From NCBI GenBank assembly GCA_030597505.1, contig JAUVRS010000029.1, forward strand, positions 1 through 14,683: a DNA stretch of 14,683 nucleotides, read 5' to 3'. Below, piece after piece: positions 7,209 to 14,047 of this stretch. This stretch comes from Desulfobacteraceae bacterium (GTDB lineage: Bacteria; Desulfobacterota; DSM-4660; Desulfatiglandales; Desulfatiglandaceae). Made by a program: the position numbers and the translations under genes. Within the stretch, counting starts at the first letter, position 1. The number at the start of each line of letters is the position of its first letter. The notes under the pieces were generated by a model, which searched no databases, was not told where the DNA came from, and saw only the letters and a program-made list of their open reading frames with translations.

Positions 7209-8340
7209 GCTGATGCACATCATTACTGATCTCGATGTTGGCGGCGCCGAGATGATGCTCTATAAGTTGCTGTCGCATCTGGACCAGAAGAATTTTATGA
7301 ACACCGTCGTCAGCCTAAAACCAATGGGGCCTCTGAGTGAGCCTATAAAATCATTGGGTATTGCAGTCTATGACCTTAAGATGGACAGGCCTGTTTCTAT
7401 AGTCAGGGGCTTTTTTCAACTATTGAAATTGATCTTAACATGGAAACCCGAGGTTGTTCAGACATGGCTTTATCATGCAGACCTGGTGGGGTTTCTAGCA
7501 GCGAGAGCTGCAAGGATCAAAAATGTGGTCTGGAATATCCGCTGTTCCAATATGCAACTTGAACACTATGCAAGAGCAACCAGTTGGACCGTTAAGTTAT
7601 GTTCCATTCTTTCGCCTTTTCCCAGGGCAGTCATAACAAACTCATATTTTGCAGAAGAATATCATAAGGGATTAGGATACAATCCCAAGGGTTTTTTTGT
7701 CATCCCGAATGGCTTTGATACAAATGCTTTTTCCCCTGACTCTGAAGCCAAAAGACGGTTGGGTAGGGAGTTAGGCATTGGAGAGAATAGGAGACTCATA
7801 GGACTAGTAGCCCGTTTTGATCCCATGAAGGATCACAAGACATTCTTGGCGGCTGCAAGTCAGGTGTGTGCAAGACATTCTGACGTCGTATTTGTTCTAG
7901 CTGGCGAGGGTGTTGAATTTCAGAACGAACGACTATTCCAGTGGGTAAGGGAGGCCAGATTAGGAACATGCATATACCTGCTGGGATGTCGGACTGATAT
8001 ACAAACAATCATGGCCAGCATGGATATCGCTTGTTCTTCCTCTTACTACGGTGAAGGATTTTCTAATGTAATAGGTGAGGCCATGTCTTGTGGGGTGCCA
8101 TGTGTGGTTACGGACGTGGGCGATTCCGCAAGGATTGTTGGTGAGACAGGCAGAGTTGTCCCGCCCCGGAATCCCGACGCTCTGGCGAAAGCTATCCTGG
8201 AGCTATTGGAACTTCCCGCTGAAGAACGGCGAAGGTTCGGAAAGCTCGCAAGGGAGAGAATCTGTAAACATTACTCGCTAAATAAGATAGCGGCAAGATA
8301 TGAGGACTTATATCGAAAAATCTGTTTTCAGAAACGCTAA
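7201..8340 (+). CDS. Family 4 glycosyltransferase, tandem paralogue
   Basis: A 379-residue GT4 enzyme. It opens with MHIITDLDVGGAEMML and contains NSYFAEEY, VIPNGFDTNAF, GLVARFDPMKDH and the EX7E pair E285 and E293, then MSCGVPCVVTDVGDSARIVGETG. The start is most likely TTG at 7201, overlapping the preceding stop, because it gives the usual IKxMHIITDLD N-terminus; ATG at 7213 is the alternative and would lose four residues. The EX7E region is nearly the same as in the upstream gene, with SYYGEGF in place of SYGEGF. The two probably act in sequence on one glycan. A decayed third copy of the C-terminal end lies just downstream. Acceptor and donor are unknown. Confidence 0.9.
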   Translation: MIKLMHIITDLDVGGAEMMLYKLLSHLDQKNFMNTVVSLKPMGPLSEPIKSLGIAVYDLKMDRPVSIVRGFFQLLKLILTWKPEVVQTWLYHADLVGFLAARAARIKNVVWNIRCSNMQLEHYARATSWTVKLCSILSPFPRAVITNSYFAEEYHKGLGYNPKGFFVIPNGFDTNAFSPDSEAKRRLGRELGIGENRRLIGLVARFDPMKDHKTFLAAASQVCARHSDVVFVLAGEGVEFQNERLFQWVREARLGTCIYLLGCRTDIQTIMASMDIACSSSYYGEGFSNVIGEAMSCGVPCVVTDVGDSARIVGETGRVVPPRNPDALAKAILELLELPAEERRRFGKLARERICKHYSLNKIAARYEDLYRKICFQKR

Positions 8341-8462
8341 AACATGTAATTCTGAATTCTGAAAAAATGTGTCAAGAGGAGAACGTGCAGGATTTCAAGC
8401 CGATCATAACGGAGATAAAGGCCCGGAGGCAGCTGACGATTTCCAAGAAAATAAGAGAAAAG

Positions 8463-8625
8463 GGGCAATTCGAGCCTGGCTCTCCAGAGCCCACGATGCC
8501 TTGACCAAAGCTATTCTTAATTCATTGGAAATGCCGGTTGAAAAACGAAGGATTTGGGGCAGAGGGCAAGGGAAAAGGTGATAAAGGATTACGAAAAGTC
8601 TTACCTTCGTATGACTATGCACTGA
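8463..8625 (+). pseudogene. Decayed C-terminal remnant of a third GT4 glycosyltransferase
   Basis: The 375-base gap between 8340 and 8716 has no intact gene, but three short stretches in three different plus-strand frames line up with the C-terminus of the GT4 just upstream. GQFEPGSPE (8463-8489) matches the V/EPxxPE segment. DALTKAILNSLEMPVEKRRIW (8495-8557) matches DALAKAILELLELPAEERRRF. QRAREKVIKDYEKSYLR (from 8560) matches the RARERVxxHYS...YEDLYR ending, with a stop at 8623-8625. At least two frameshifts are needed, one near 8490 and one in the GGGG run at 8556-8559. The N-terminal domain is missing. The rest of the gap (8341-8462 and 8626-8715) contains nothing I recognise. Confidence 0.6.
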
Positions 8626-8715
8626 TGCTGCCGAAGAGCGAGAGAGGCATCGCGGCCCCCTGTGCGGCACATAACGGTTATGATCGCGCCCTTCAGGCGT
8701 TGGTAACTGAGAGAG

Positions 8716-9933
8716 ATGGAAAAGGCGGATACAAACAGGCTACGATCCCTGGCCGTAAATGGCTTAGTAGTTATTGCGAGCCTTGCTTTTTGTATTTTGC
8801 TTTTGGAGTTCATTGTATTTCGCTTTTTCCTGGTTGCTCCCGATTTTCCAAAACTGGATTTCGTCGATAATGTCTTAAAATACAAACCAGGGCAGCAGGG
8901 AGTGTATAGGGTAAAAAACGAGATCGAATCCACCTTCAACATCAACGAAGACGGGTGGAATTCAAGATATGACCAATATATGGTGGATAAAGATCCAGCT
9001 ACGTTTCGGATAGCCATTATCGGGGATTCTTACGTGGAGGCCCTTCAAGTTGATTATAATAGGAGTTTAGCAGAGAGGTTGGAGGAACAAACAGAAAATG
9101 GCAGATTGCAGGTCTACCGATTCGGGATTAGTGGTGCCGCGCTATCTCAATATCTTCATATCCTGCGAAGGGAGGTTCTGAGATATACTCCCGACCTTGT
9201 TGTGATAGTCCTTGTTCATAATGATTTCCATGAGTCATACCTGCCTACACCCGGTTTGTACACCAATAGTTTCCTAAGAATAAGAACTGCAAAGGATACT
9301 ATTCGGGGAGAATTACAGCCCTTGAAATATCAACAGCCGTGGTACAGCTTTGTTAGAGAGAGTGCCACGTGGCGATATCTAGCGTACAGGCAACAAGTCC
9401 ATTTCGGCCTTTTGCGAGATGTCATATTTCAAGCCGGAAAAGTTGACAAGAAAAGGTATGAGGCCAATATAGATGTGACCGAACTTAATAAGATGGGCTT
9501 GAAAAACAGACTTGTGACAGAGTATGTCTTTGAAAGACTAAAAGAAGTTTGCTCGAAAAATGGGATGGAATTACTAGTTGTTATGGATGGCGCCCGGAAC
9601 GGTATCTACACGGATGTCGACCAGGAACATGATTATTCAAACAACGCCTTAATGCTAAACAAGATGGTTAGAGAGGTTGCGGACAAATATGACATCAGCT
9701 TTATCGATCTTCATCGCGTTTTTGAGGAGGATTTTACCATCAATCAGAAAAAATTTGATTTCAAGTGCGACGGGCACTGGAATGACTATGGTCACCAAGT
9801 TGTGGCTGAGGCAATTGGCAATTTTATAAGAGAAAAGAAATGGATTCAAAACGACAACGCGTTAGTCATGCCTTCCCAAATTAGAAAGGTTCAAGATTCT
9901 GAAAATGTACGCAGTGACAATGCCGGGCCATAG
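8716..9933 (+). CDS. Membrane-anchored SGNH/GDSL-fold protein
   Basis: A 405-residue protein with one hydrophobic N-terminal span (about residues 12-40) that should anchor the rest outside the cytoplasmic membrane. The SGNH hydrolase blocks are present: IIGDSYVEA with the nucleophile S105, a glycine block FGISG around 136-140, HND at 168-170 giving the Asn, and CDGHWND with the catalytic pair D352 and H354. Such proteins remove or transfer acyl groups (often acetyl) on polysaccharides, and AlgJ/AlgX-like relatives act in the periplasm. The ATG is fixed by an in-frame TAA at 8704; a purine-rich GAGAGAG lies directly before it. It ends in TAG, facing the minus-strand SGNH gene across 26 bases. 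The substrate is unknown, and no MBOAT acyltransferase partner is in the window. Confidence 0.8.
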   Translation: MEKADTNRLRSLAVNGLVVIASLAFCILLLEFIVFRFFLVAPDFPKLDFVDNVLKYKPGQQGVYRVKNEIESTFNINEDGWNSRYDQYMVDKDPATFRIAIIGDSYVEALQVDYNRSLAERLEEQTENGRLQVYRFGISGAALSQYLHILRREVLRYTPDLVVIVLVHNDFHESYLPTPGLYTNSFLRIRTAKDTIRGELQPLKYQQPWYSFVRESATWRYLAYRQQVHFGLLRDVIFQAGKVDKKRYEANIDVTELNKMGLKNRLVTEYVFERLKEVCSKNGMELLVVMDGARNGIYTDVDQEHDYSNNALMLNKMVREVADKYDISFIDLHRVFEEDFTINQKKFDFKCDGHWNDYGHQVVAEAIGNFIREKKWIQNDNALVMPSQIRKVQDSENVRSDNAGP

Positions 9934-9959
9934 ACAGCGATATAGATGGGCAGAGCATG

Positions 9960-11246
9960 TCACGAAGATAAGAGTCTGAGTTTTGCGATTTCGTTGGCGA
10001 TCGCTTGTGCAATCAGGTGGAGGCCTTTTGGACTGTTATGTGCGTCAAAGGGGTGCAGGTATAGGGAGGCCTGATCTTCTTGTGATTCAAAAATGGGGGT
10101 TAGGTCCAGGAATGGAACTCCAATATTATCGCAGGCCTGTTGTACAAACCGATTAACAGCCTGTAATGACGGTTCATCCAATTGCACCGAATCAGGAATC
10201 ATTACAACCAGCACTCTGGCCCCTCCGGCATTAGCCGACTGAACAAACTTGCTAAGCGTCTCTGAGAAATCTCTGTACTTCTGTTTTTCGAGCTTTCCCG
10301 ACATGATTTTGTAATTTGAATTTGTCGGGTTTTCCGGCCCCCATTCTTTTTTTCGCTCATCAATCGTTTTCAAGTAGGAGTATCCTCTCCGGTAACGGTA
10401 TTTGTATTCGTAAATAGCGTTTGCATTTACCAGAAAATTCCAGAGAGCAAAGCGACTCATTATTCCGGAAACACCTCGTTTTTTAAATGGATTTATCCCT
10501 TGATACTTGCCAGGTTTGTCATAGGGGGGAATTGAACCAGAAAGGTCATCCTCAAACAAACCCAGGATAACCAGATCGGGTCGGTATGGAAGCACTTTTC
10601 TTTTGAGGACCTCATAGTGCTGCCACATATTGTGGCCGATGACACCACAATCGATGACCTCATACCGTATGTTTTGACGATTTAGTGCCTTTTCAAGTTG
10701 TTTGGGATAGGTGTCTTCCTGGTTGACACGTGCTCCAAAAGTGAAGGAATCCCCGATTACCATAATCCTAAATATTTCAGGTTGTTTCTCGATGTCATGT
10801 TCCGTGTCCCTAAAACCTGCAGAGTTGATATCATAAGACTCACCCATGAACCCGATTCCAGAAGTTCCCGGGACTAGGTCCCACCCATAAAGGGGTGAAG
10901 CCCGATGAAGCTGGGTCATTTCCGGTCTGGCAATCGGAGGATCCCAAAGCCGCATGGCAATTTCAATAGATAGAAGACATACGAACAGGGATCCGAACAA
11001 CAACGCAAGGTTTATTATCCTCACGGTGATGGCCAGTCTGATAAAGATCAATGGTATAAGAAATCTGATAGGGGTAAATAGATGGTTTGCCTTGATGGAA
11101 ATCCCGAAAAAGCTTACCTCAAATCCTCCTGTGATTATGACGATCAGGAGGAGGATGAGGTAGATTGCAATTCCGAGATCGAGGATTCGCTTAAAAGCCT
11201 TTAGGGTAAATAGCCTGAAATTGCTAGCAGCCACCTTGGTCTCCAC
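9960..11246 (-). CDS. Multi-span membrane SGNH/GDSL hydrolase-like protein
   Basis: A 428-residue protein with about three hydrophobic segments in residues 20-100, then a linker with SAGFRD and an SGNH domain. Visible blocks are MVIGDSFTFG (nucleophile S167), VIDCGVIGHNMWQHYEVL and PDLVILGLFEDD, where the usual Asn block reads FEDD, and finally DAHNSPKG with catalytic D401 and H403. It resembles SGNH proteins often found beside SxtJ/DUF5989/carbamoyltransferase genes. It is the last gene of the leftward operon, 41 bases after the DUF5989 stop, and starts with GTG with only a weak upstream GGA. It probably acts on acylated glycan at the outer face of the membrane, which is an inference. The replaced Asn block could mean altered chemistry. 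Confidence 0.75.
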   Translation of the reverse strand: METKVAASNFRLFTLKAFKRILDLGIAIYLILLLIVIITGGFEVSFFGISIKANHLFTPIRFLIPLIFIRLAITVRIINLALLFGSLFVCLLSIEIAMRLWDPPIARPEMTQLHRASPLYGWDLVPGTSGIGFMGESYDINSAGFRDTEHDIEKQPEIFRIMVIGDSFTFGARVNQEDTYPKQLEKALNRQNIRYEVIDCGVIGHNMWQHYEVLKRKVLPYRPDLVILGLFEDDLSGSIPPYDKPGKYQGINPFKKRGVSGIMSRFALWNFLVNANAIYEYKYRYRRGYSYLKTIDERKKEWGPENPTNSNYKIMSGKLEKQKYRDFSETLSKFVQSANAGGARVLVVMIPDSVQLDEPSLQAVNRFVQQACDNIGVPFLDLTPIFESQEDQASLYLHPFDAHNSPKGLHLIAQAIANEIAKLRLLSS

Positions 11247-11287
11247 GCGTACAAAGATTCCACAAACCGGAAAGCGATTTGAGTAGA

Positions 11288-11446
11288 TTAGAATAGTGCA
11301 TAGATAAAAGGGGCAACGGCACTGCCTTCAGTAAAAACGATCAATGCGCTAAAGAGGCCCAGTACGATCAGAATAGGGAGCAACCAGTATCGTTTTCTGA
11401 TTTTCAAGAACTCCCAGAATTCTTTTATAATGGATTGATTGGCCAT
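11288..11446 (-). CDS. DUF5989-family small membrane protein (SxtK-like)
   Basis: A 52-residue protein starting MANQSIIKEFWEFLKIRKRY, followed by one strongly hydrophobic span (about 21-38) and a short tail GSAVAPFIYALF. Size, the KEFWEFLKxRKRYWLLP pattern and position identify it as DUF5989. I believe this family corresponds to SxtK, the small protein beside SxtI and SxtJ in saxitoxin clusters. An excellent ribosome site (GAGGAG, 11453-11458) lies before the ATG and overlaps the stop of the preceding sxtJ-like gene, so the two are translationally coupled with a 10-base gap. The biochemical role is unknown. Constant association with O-carbamoyltransferases suggests an accessory or scaffold role at the membrane. 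Confidence 0.85.
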   Translation of the reverse strand: MANQSIIKEFWEFLKIRKRYWLLPILIVLGLFSALIVFTEGSAVAPFIYALF

Positions 11447-11452
11447 GGAGAT

Positions 11453-11458
11453 CTCCTC
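11453..11458 (-). promoter_or_regulatory. Ribosome binding site overlapping the sxtJ-like stop codon
   Basis: Read on the minus strand, TGAGGAG combines the TGA stop of the SxtJ-like gene with a GAGGAG Shine-Dalgarno sequence six bases before the DUF5989 ATG. This is a typical termination-reinitiation coupling site. Confidence 0.6.
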
Positions 11459-11897
11459 AATATCGTTTTAAAAAACGTTCTTTGGGTTGAGCGGGTTCAG
11501 TGCGGGCCACCCAGTAAGATGAGGCCTGTATGTCCGGCTTGACTGGTAGTGGCCGGCCACCAAAAAGGCGCTTGATCAGAGCGGAAGGGGTGATTACCAA
11601 ATAATACGCCAGGGTAAGCATCACGGTGGTCATGATTCTTCCCAGCGTGTGGCCAATTCTTAGCCAGAGAGAATAGAAAGGCCTCAACGTGGAAGGGATG
11701 ACAATGAATCCTAGGCCTACCGCAGACAAGAAACCAAATAGATAAATAGGCAGGACCCTTTTCAACAAAATTCCCAGGGTACAGAGACAACCAAAAAAAA
11801 CCAGGGCAATAAGTCCGAATTTGCGTATTTCCCGTGTCTCAGTCGAGTTCAAGTTTGGTTCTCCATTCTTCATTTTCTTCCCACGGGGGTTGCTCAT
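11457..11897 (-). CDS. SxtJ-family membrane protein
   Basis: A 146-residue protein with a polar, lysine-rich N-terminus, about three hydrophobic segments between residues 28 and 108, and the family-like stretch LWLRIGHTLGRIMTTVMLTLAYYL... followed by TPSALIKRLFGG. It belongs to the SxtJ family, named after the saxitoxin-cluster gene of unknown function next to the carbamoyltransferase SxtI. As written it overlaps the carbamoyltransferase end by 59 bp. A second start at Met9 (11873), preceded by GGGAAG, would shorten the overlap to 35 bp and may be the real one. Co-transcription with the carbamoyltransferase and DUF5989 suggests the three proteins act together at the membrane. No catalytic motif is visible. 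Confidence 0.85.
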   Translation of the reverse strand: MSNPRGKKMKNGEPNLNSTETREIRKFGLIALVFFGCLCTLGILLKRVLPIYLFGFLSAVGLGFIVIPSTLRPFYSLWLRIGHTLGRIMTTVMLTLAYYLVITPSALIKRLFGGRPLPVKPDIQASSYWVARTEPAQPKERFLKRY

Positions 11898-13653
11898 CCT
11901 TAAAAAGGATACAATCTTCTATCACAAGAACATCCATCTCTGTCCGCATAAAACAACGGTAGGCATCTTCCGGTGTACATACAATCGGCTCACCCCGCAC
12001 ATTGAAACTGGTATTGACCAATACAGCACAACCGGTCAGTTTGTCAAATTCTGAGATGACTGCATGGAAATCGGGTTTGACCGCCTGGTTGACCGTTTGG
12101 ACACGGGCAGAATAATCCAGGTGGGTTACGGCCGGAATATCGCTCCTCTTCATTTTTAGTCGATCCAGCATTGACACCATTTTCCCCGTGGGTTGGGGAA
12201 GACGTCGTTCCTCCCGAACAGTGGCAACCAGGAGCATGTAAGGGCTCGGCCTGTCCAGATCAAAATATTCGGATGCCTTTTCTTCAAGGACCGATGGGGC
12301 GAAGGGCCTGAAAGATTCACGGTATTTTATCTTGAGATTCATCACGGTCTGGGTGTCTTCGCGTCTGGGGTCCCCCAGAATACTGCGAGCCCCCAGGGCC
12401 CTCGGTCCAAACTCCATTCGTCCCGCCATGTACCCGACAATTTTTCCCTTCGCGATCTCTGAAGCGATGGTCATGGCCCGCTTATCCGGGTCAAGGTTAT
12501 GGTAGGGGCGCCCGTTGCTTTCAAGGTAGGTCCTGACCGAATCATTGGAAAAGGAGGGGCCAAGATAAGAGCCATGCTGACTGTCAGGACCGTTGGGGGC
12601 GGGTCTGGGGTTTCCCAAATAGCGGTACCATACCGACAGGGCAGCCCCCAGGGCCCCGCCGGCATCGCCTGCGGCAGGCTGTATCCAAATATTTTCAAAG
12701 GGACTTTCTCGCAGTATTCGCCCATTGCCAACACAGTTTAAGGCTACGCCACCTGCAAGGCAGAGGCTCTTAAGTTTTGTTTCCTCGTAAACATGACGTG
12801 CCATCCTGAGCATGATCTCTTCCGTCACGGATTGGATGCTTGCCGCAAGGTCCATTTCTCTCTGGGTGATTTCAGCTTCGGGTTTGCGGGGGGGGCCTCC
12901 AAAAAGCCTGGCAAGACGTCGGTTGGTCATCCGCAGGCCTCCCAAAAAGTCAAAGTAGGTCAGGTTTAATCGGAGGGAGCCGTCCTCTTTTATATCAATC
13001 AATTCGGAGAGGATCATATCTTTGAATCGCGGCTCTCCATAAGGGGCGAGACCCATCAACTTGTACTCTCCTGAGTTAACCCTGAAGCCGGTAAAATAGG
13101 TGAATGCGGAGTAGAGTAATCCCAGTGAGTCAGGAAACTGGAGCTCTTTTAGCAATGTAATCTCATGGCCATGGCCAAACCCGTAGCTCGCGGTAGCCCA
13201 CTCACCTACCCCGTCAACGGTAAGGATCGCTGCCTCATCAAAGGGGGATGGGTAAAACGCTGACGCTGCATGGGCCTCGTGGTGTTCGGTAAAAAGCACG
13301 TCTCCATCATAATTGATTTCCCTTTTGATGACCTTTGGGATATGAAGTTTTTTGCCCAGCCACAACGGCAGGGCCTCCAACCAGGACCGGAGGCCTCTGG
13401 GGGCGACGGTCAGATAACTCATGAGAAGACGGTCAAAGGTCAGGATAGGCTTATCGTAGAAAACCACAACATCCAGATCCTCAACCGAAATCCCGCCTTC
13501 CTCCAAACAGTAGGCGATGGCATTTGATGGAAATCCTGGATCGTGTTTTTTTCTGGAAAAACGTTCCTCTTGGGCTGCTGCCAGGATTTCACCTTCGCGG
13601 ATGAGACAGGCAGCGCTGTCATGATAAAAACAAGATATCCCCAGTATGTTCAA
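11839..13653 (-). CDS. O-carbamoyltransferase (NodU/CmcH/TobZ/SxtI family)
   Basis: A complete 604-residue family member that moves the carbamoyl group of carbamoyl phosphate, through carbamoyl-adenylate, to a hydroxyl on a sugar or other acceptor. The N-terminal Kae1-like domain starts MNILGISCFYHDSAACLI and has the HHEAH metal site (H124, H125, H128), TVDGVGE with D147, SGEYKLMGLAPYG, LAGGVALNC (299-307) and AAGDAGG with D330. The YrdC-like C-terminal domain contains GRMEFGPRALGARSIL (411-426) and the YRESFRPFAP segment. The start is TTG, ten bases after GGAGAG; the canonical family N-terminus begins exactly there. It is the first gene of a leftward operon with SxtJ, DUF5989 and an SGNH protein, and diverges from asnB. 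The acceptor is probably a sugar of the local polysaccharide, by context only. Confidence 0.93.
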   Translation of the reverse strand: MNILGISCFYHDSAACLIREGEILAAAQEERFSRKKHDPGFPSNAIAYCLEEGGISVEDLDVVVFYDKPILTFDRLLMSYLTVAPRGLRSWLEALPLWLGKKLHIPKVIKREINYDGDVLFTEHHEAHAASAFYPSPFDEAAILTVDGVGEWATASYGFGHGHEITLLKELQFPDSLGLLYSAFTYFTGFRVNSGEYKLMGLAPYGEPRFKDMILSELIDIKEDGSLRLNLTYFDFLGGLRMTNRRLARLFGGPPRKPEAEITQREMDLAASIQSVTEEIMLRMARHVYEETKLKSLCLAGGVALNCVGNGRILRESPFENIWIQPAAGDAGGALGAALSVWYRYLGNPRPAPNGPDSQHGSYLGPSFSNDSVRTYLESNGRPYHNLDPDKRAMTIASEIAKGKIVGYMAGRMEFGPRALGARSILGDPRREDTQTVMNLKIKYRESFRPFAPSVLEEKASEYFDLDRPSPYMLLVATVREERRLPQPTGKMVSMLDRLKMKRSDIPAVTHLDYSARVQTVNQAVKPDFHAVISEFDKLTGCAVLVNTSFNVRGEPIVCTPEDAYRCFMRTEMDVLVIEDCILFKDEQPPWEENEEWRTKLELD

Positions 13654-14047
13654 GGCTTGAAGTCTCTCCTATTGGATAGTTTTTCTCCGATGCTGTTTCC
13701 AAGATTCGAGTGAGGCTAGCACAGACAATGTTATAATAAAAGGTTGTTTTTTTTGTAAGTTTTCAATGAACTCGGAGCACTCTGGCGTTCGGCCACCGTG
13801 GGGTTCAACTGTTTCTCTCCGGCGCTCTCTAAACAAGTCGTCGTAGCGTGGCTGATATTTGGGGTTTTGACGAAAGCACGGAGAAGCCAATAAGAGTTCA
13901 TTAGGAGAAAACCCCAAATATCAGCCACTGCCAAAGTGAGAAGTAAATCCCATTTGAGAGAGCGCCTTCAAGAAACACCCGAACCCCACTCCGGAAATCC
14001 TATTATTTTTCGCGGACTTATTGAGAAGCAAGGTTTTTTCCAGACAA
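13654..14047. other. Divergent intergenic region between carbamoyltransferase and asnB
   Basis: A gap of 394 bases with no credible gene. Short open frames here have no recognisable motifs and no good start sites. It must hold the promoters for both divergent genes. An AT-rich stretch around 13730-13765 is the likely place for the leftward one, but no well-spaced -35/-10 pair was found. Most of 13798-13989 is taken up by a nested inverted repeat described separately. The GGAGAG ribosome site of the carbamoyltransferase is at 13664-13669. Confidence 0.6.
13798..13989. repeat. Nested imperfect inverted-repeat element of about 190 bp
   Basis: Two pairs of arms are nested about a common centre. 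The inner pair is a perfect 21-bp inverted repeat (13848-13868, beginning GTGGCTGATATTTGGGG, and 13908-13928), with a 39-base loop. The outer pair (13798-13830 and 13957-13989) matches at 26 of 33 positions, including exact blocks GTGGGGTTC and GGCGCTCTCT. The spacers between outer and inner arms differ in length (17 and 28 bases), as expected for two diverged, inverted copies of one repeat unit. The transcript could fold into a long hairpin. It has no U-tract and sits upstream of both neighbouring genes, so it is not a terminator. A palindromic interspersed repeat or a MITE-like element is the best guess. No other copy was noticed in the window. Confidence 0.7.

Noticed and set aside
8325..8365. 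9-bp inverted repeat TTTTCAGAA / TTCTGAAAA at the end of the second GT4 gene, considered as a terminator
   Set aside because: The stem is AT-rich, the 23-base loop is long, one arm is inside the coding region and no U-tract follows.
8367..8504. A 45-codon frame (start MCQEENVQDFKPIITEIKAR) with slight resemblance to the N-terminus of indole-3-glycerol phosphate synthase (IAEIKxxSPS)
   Set aside because: The match is a few residues, lacks the SPS core, and the frame's end fits the GT4 remnant better.
9934..9959. Gap between the convergent SGNH genes, considered as a bidirectional terminator
   Set aside because: Only 26 bases, with no stem-loop or T-run that I can see.
13669..13934. Two overlapping open frames in the divergent intergenic region
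   Set aside because: They run through the inverted-repeat element, lack a ribosome site and show no protein-like motifs.
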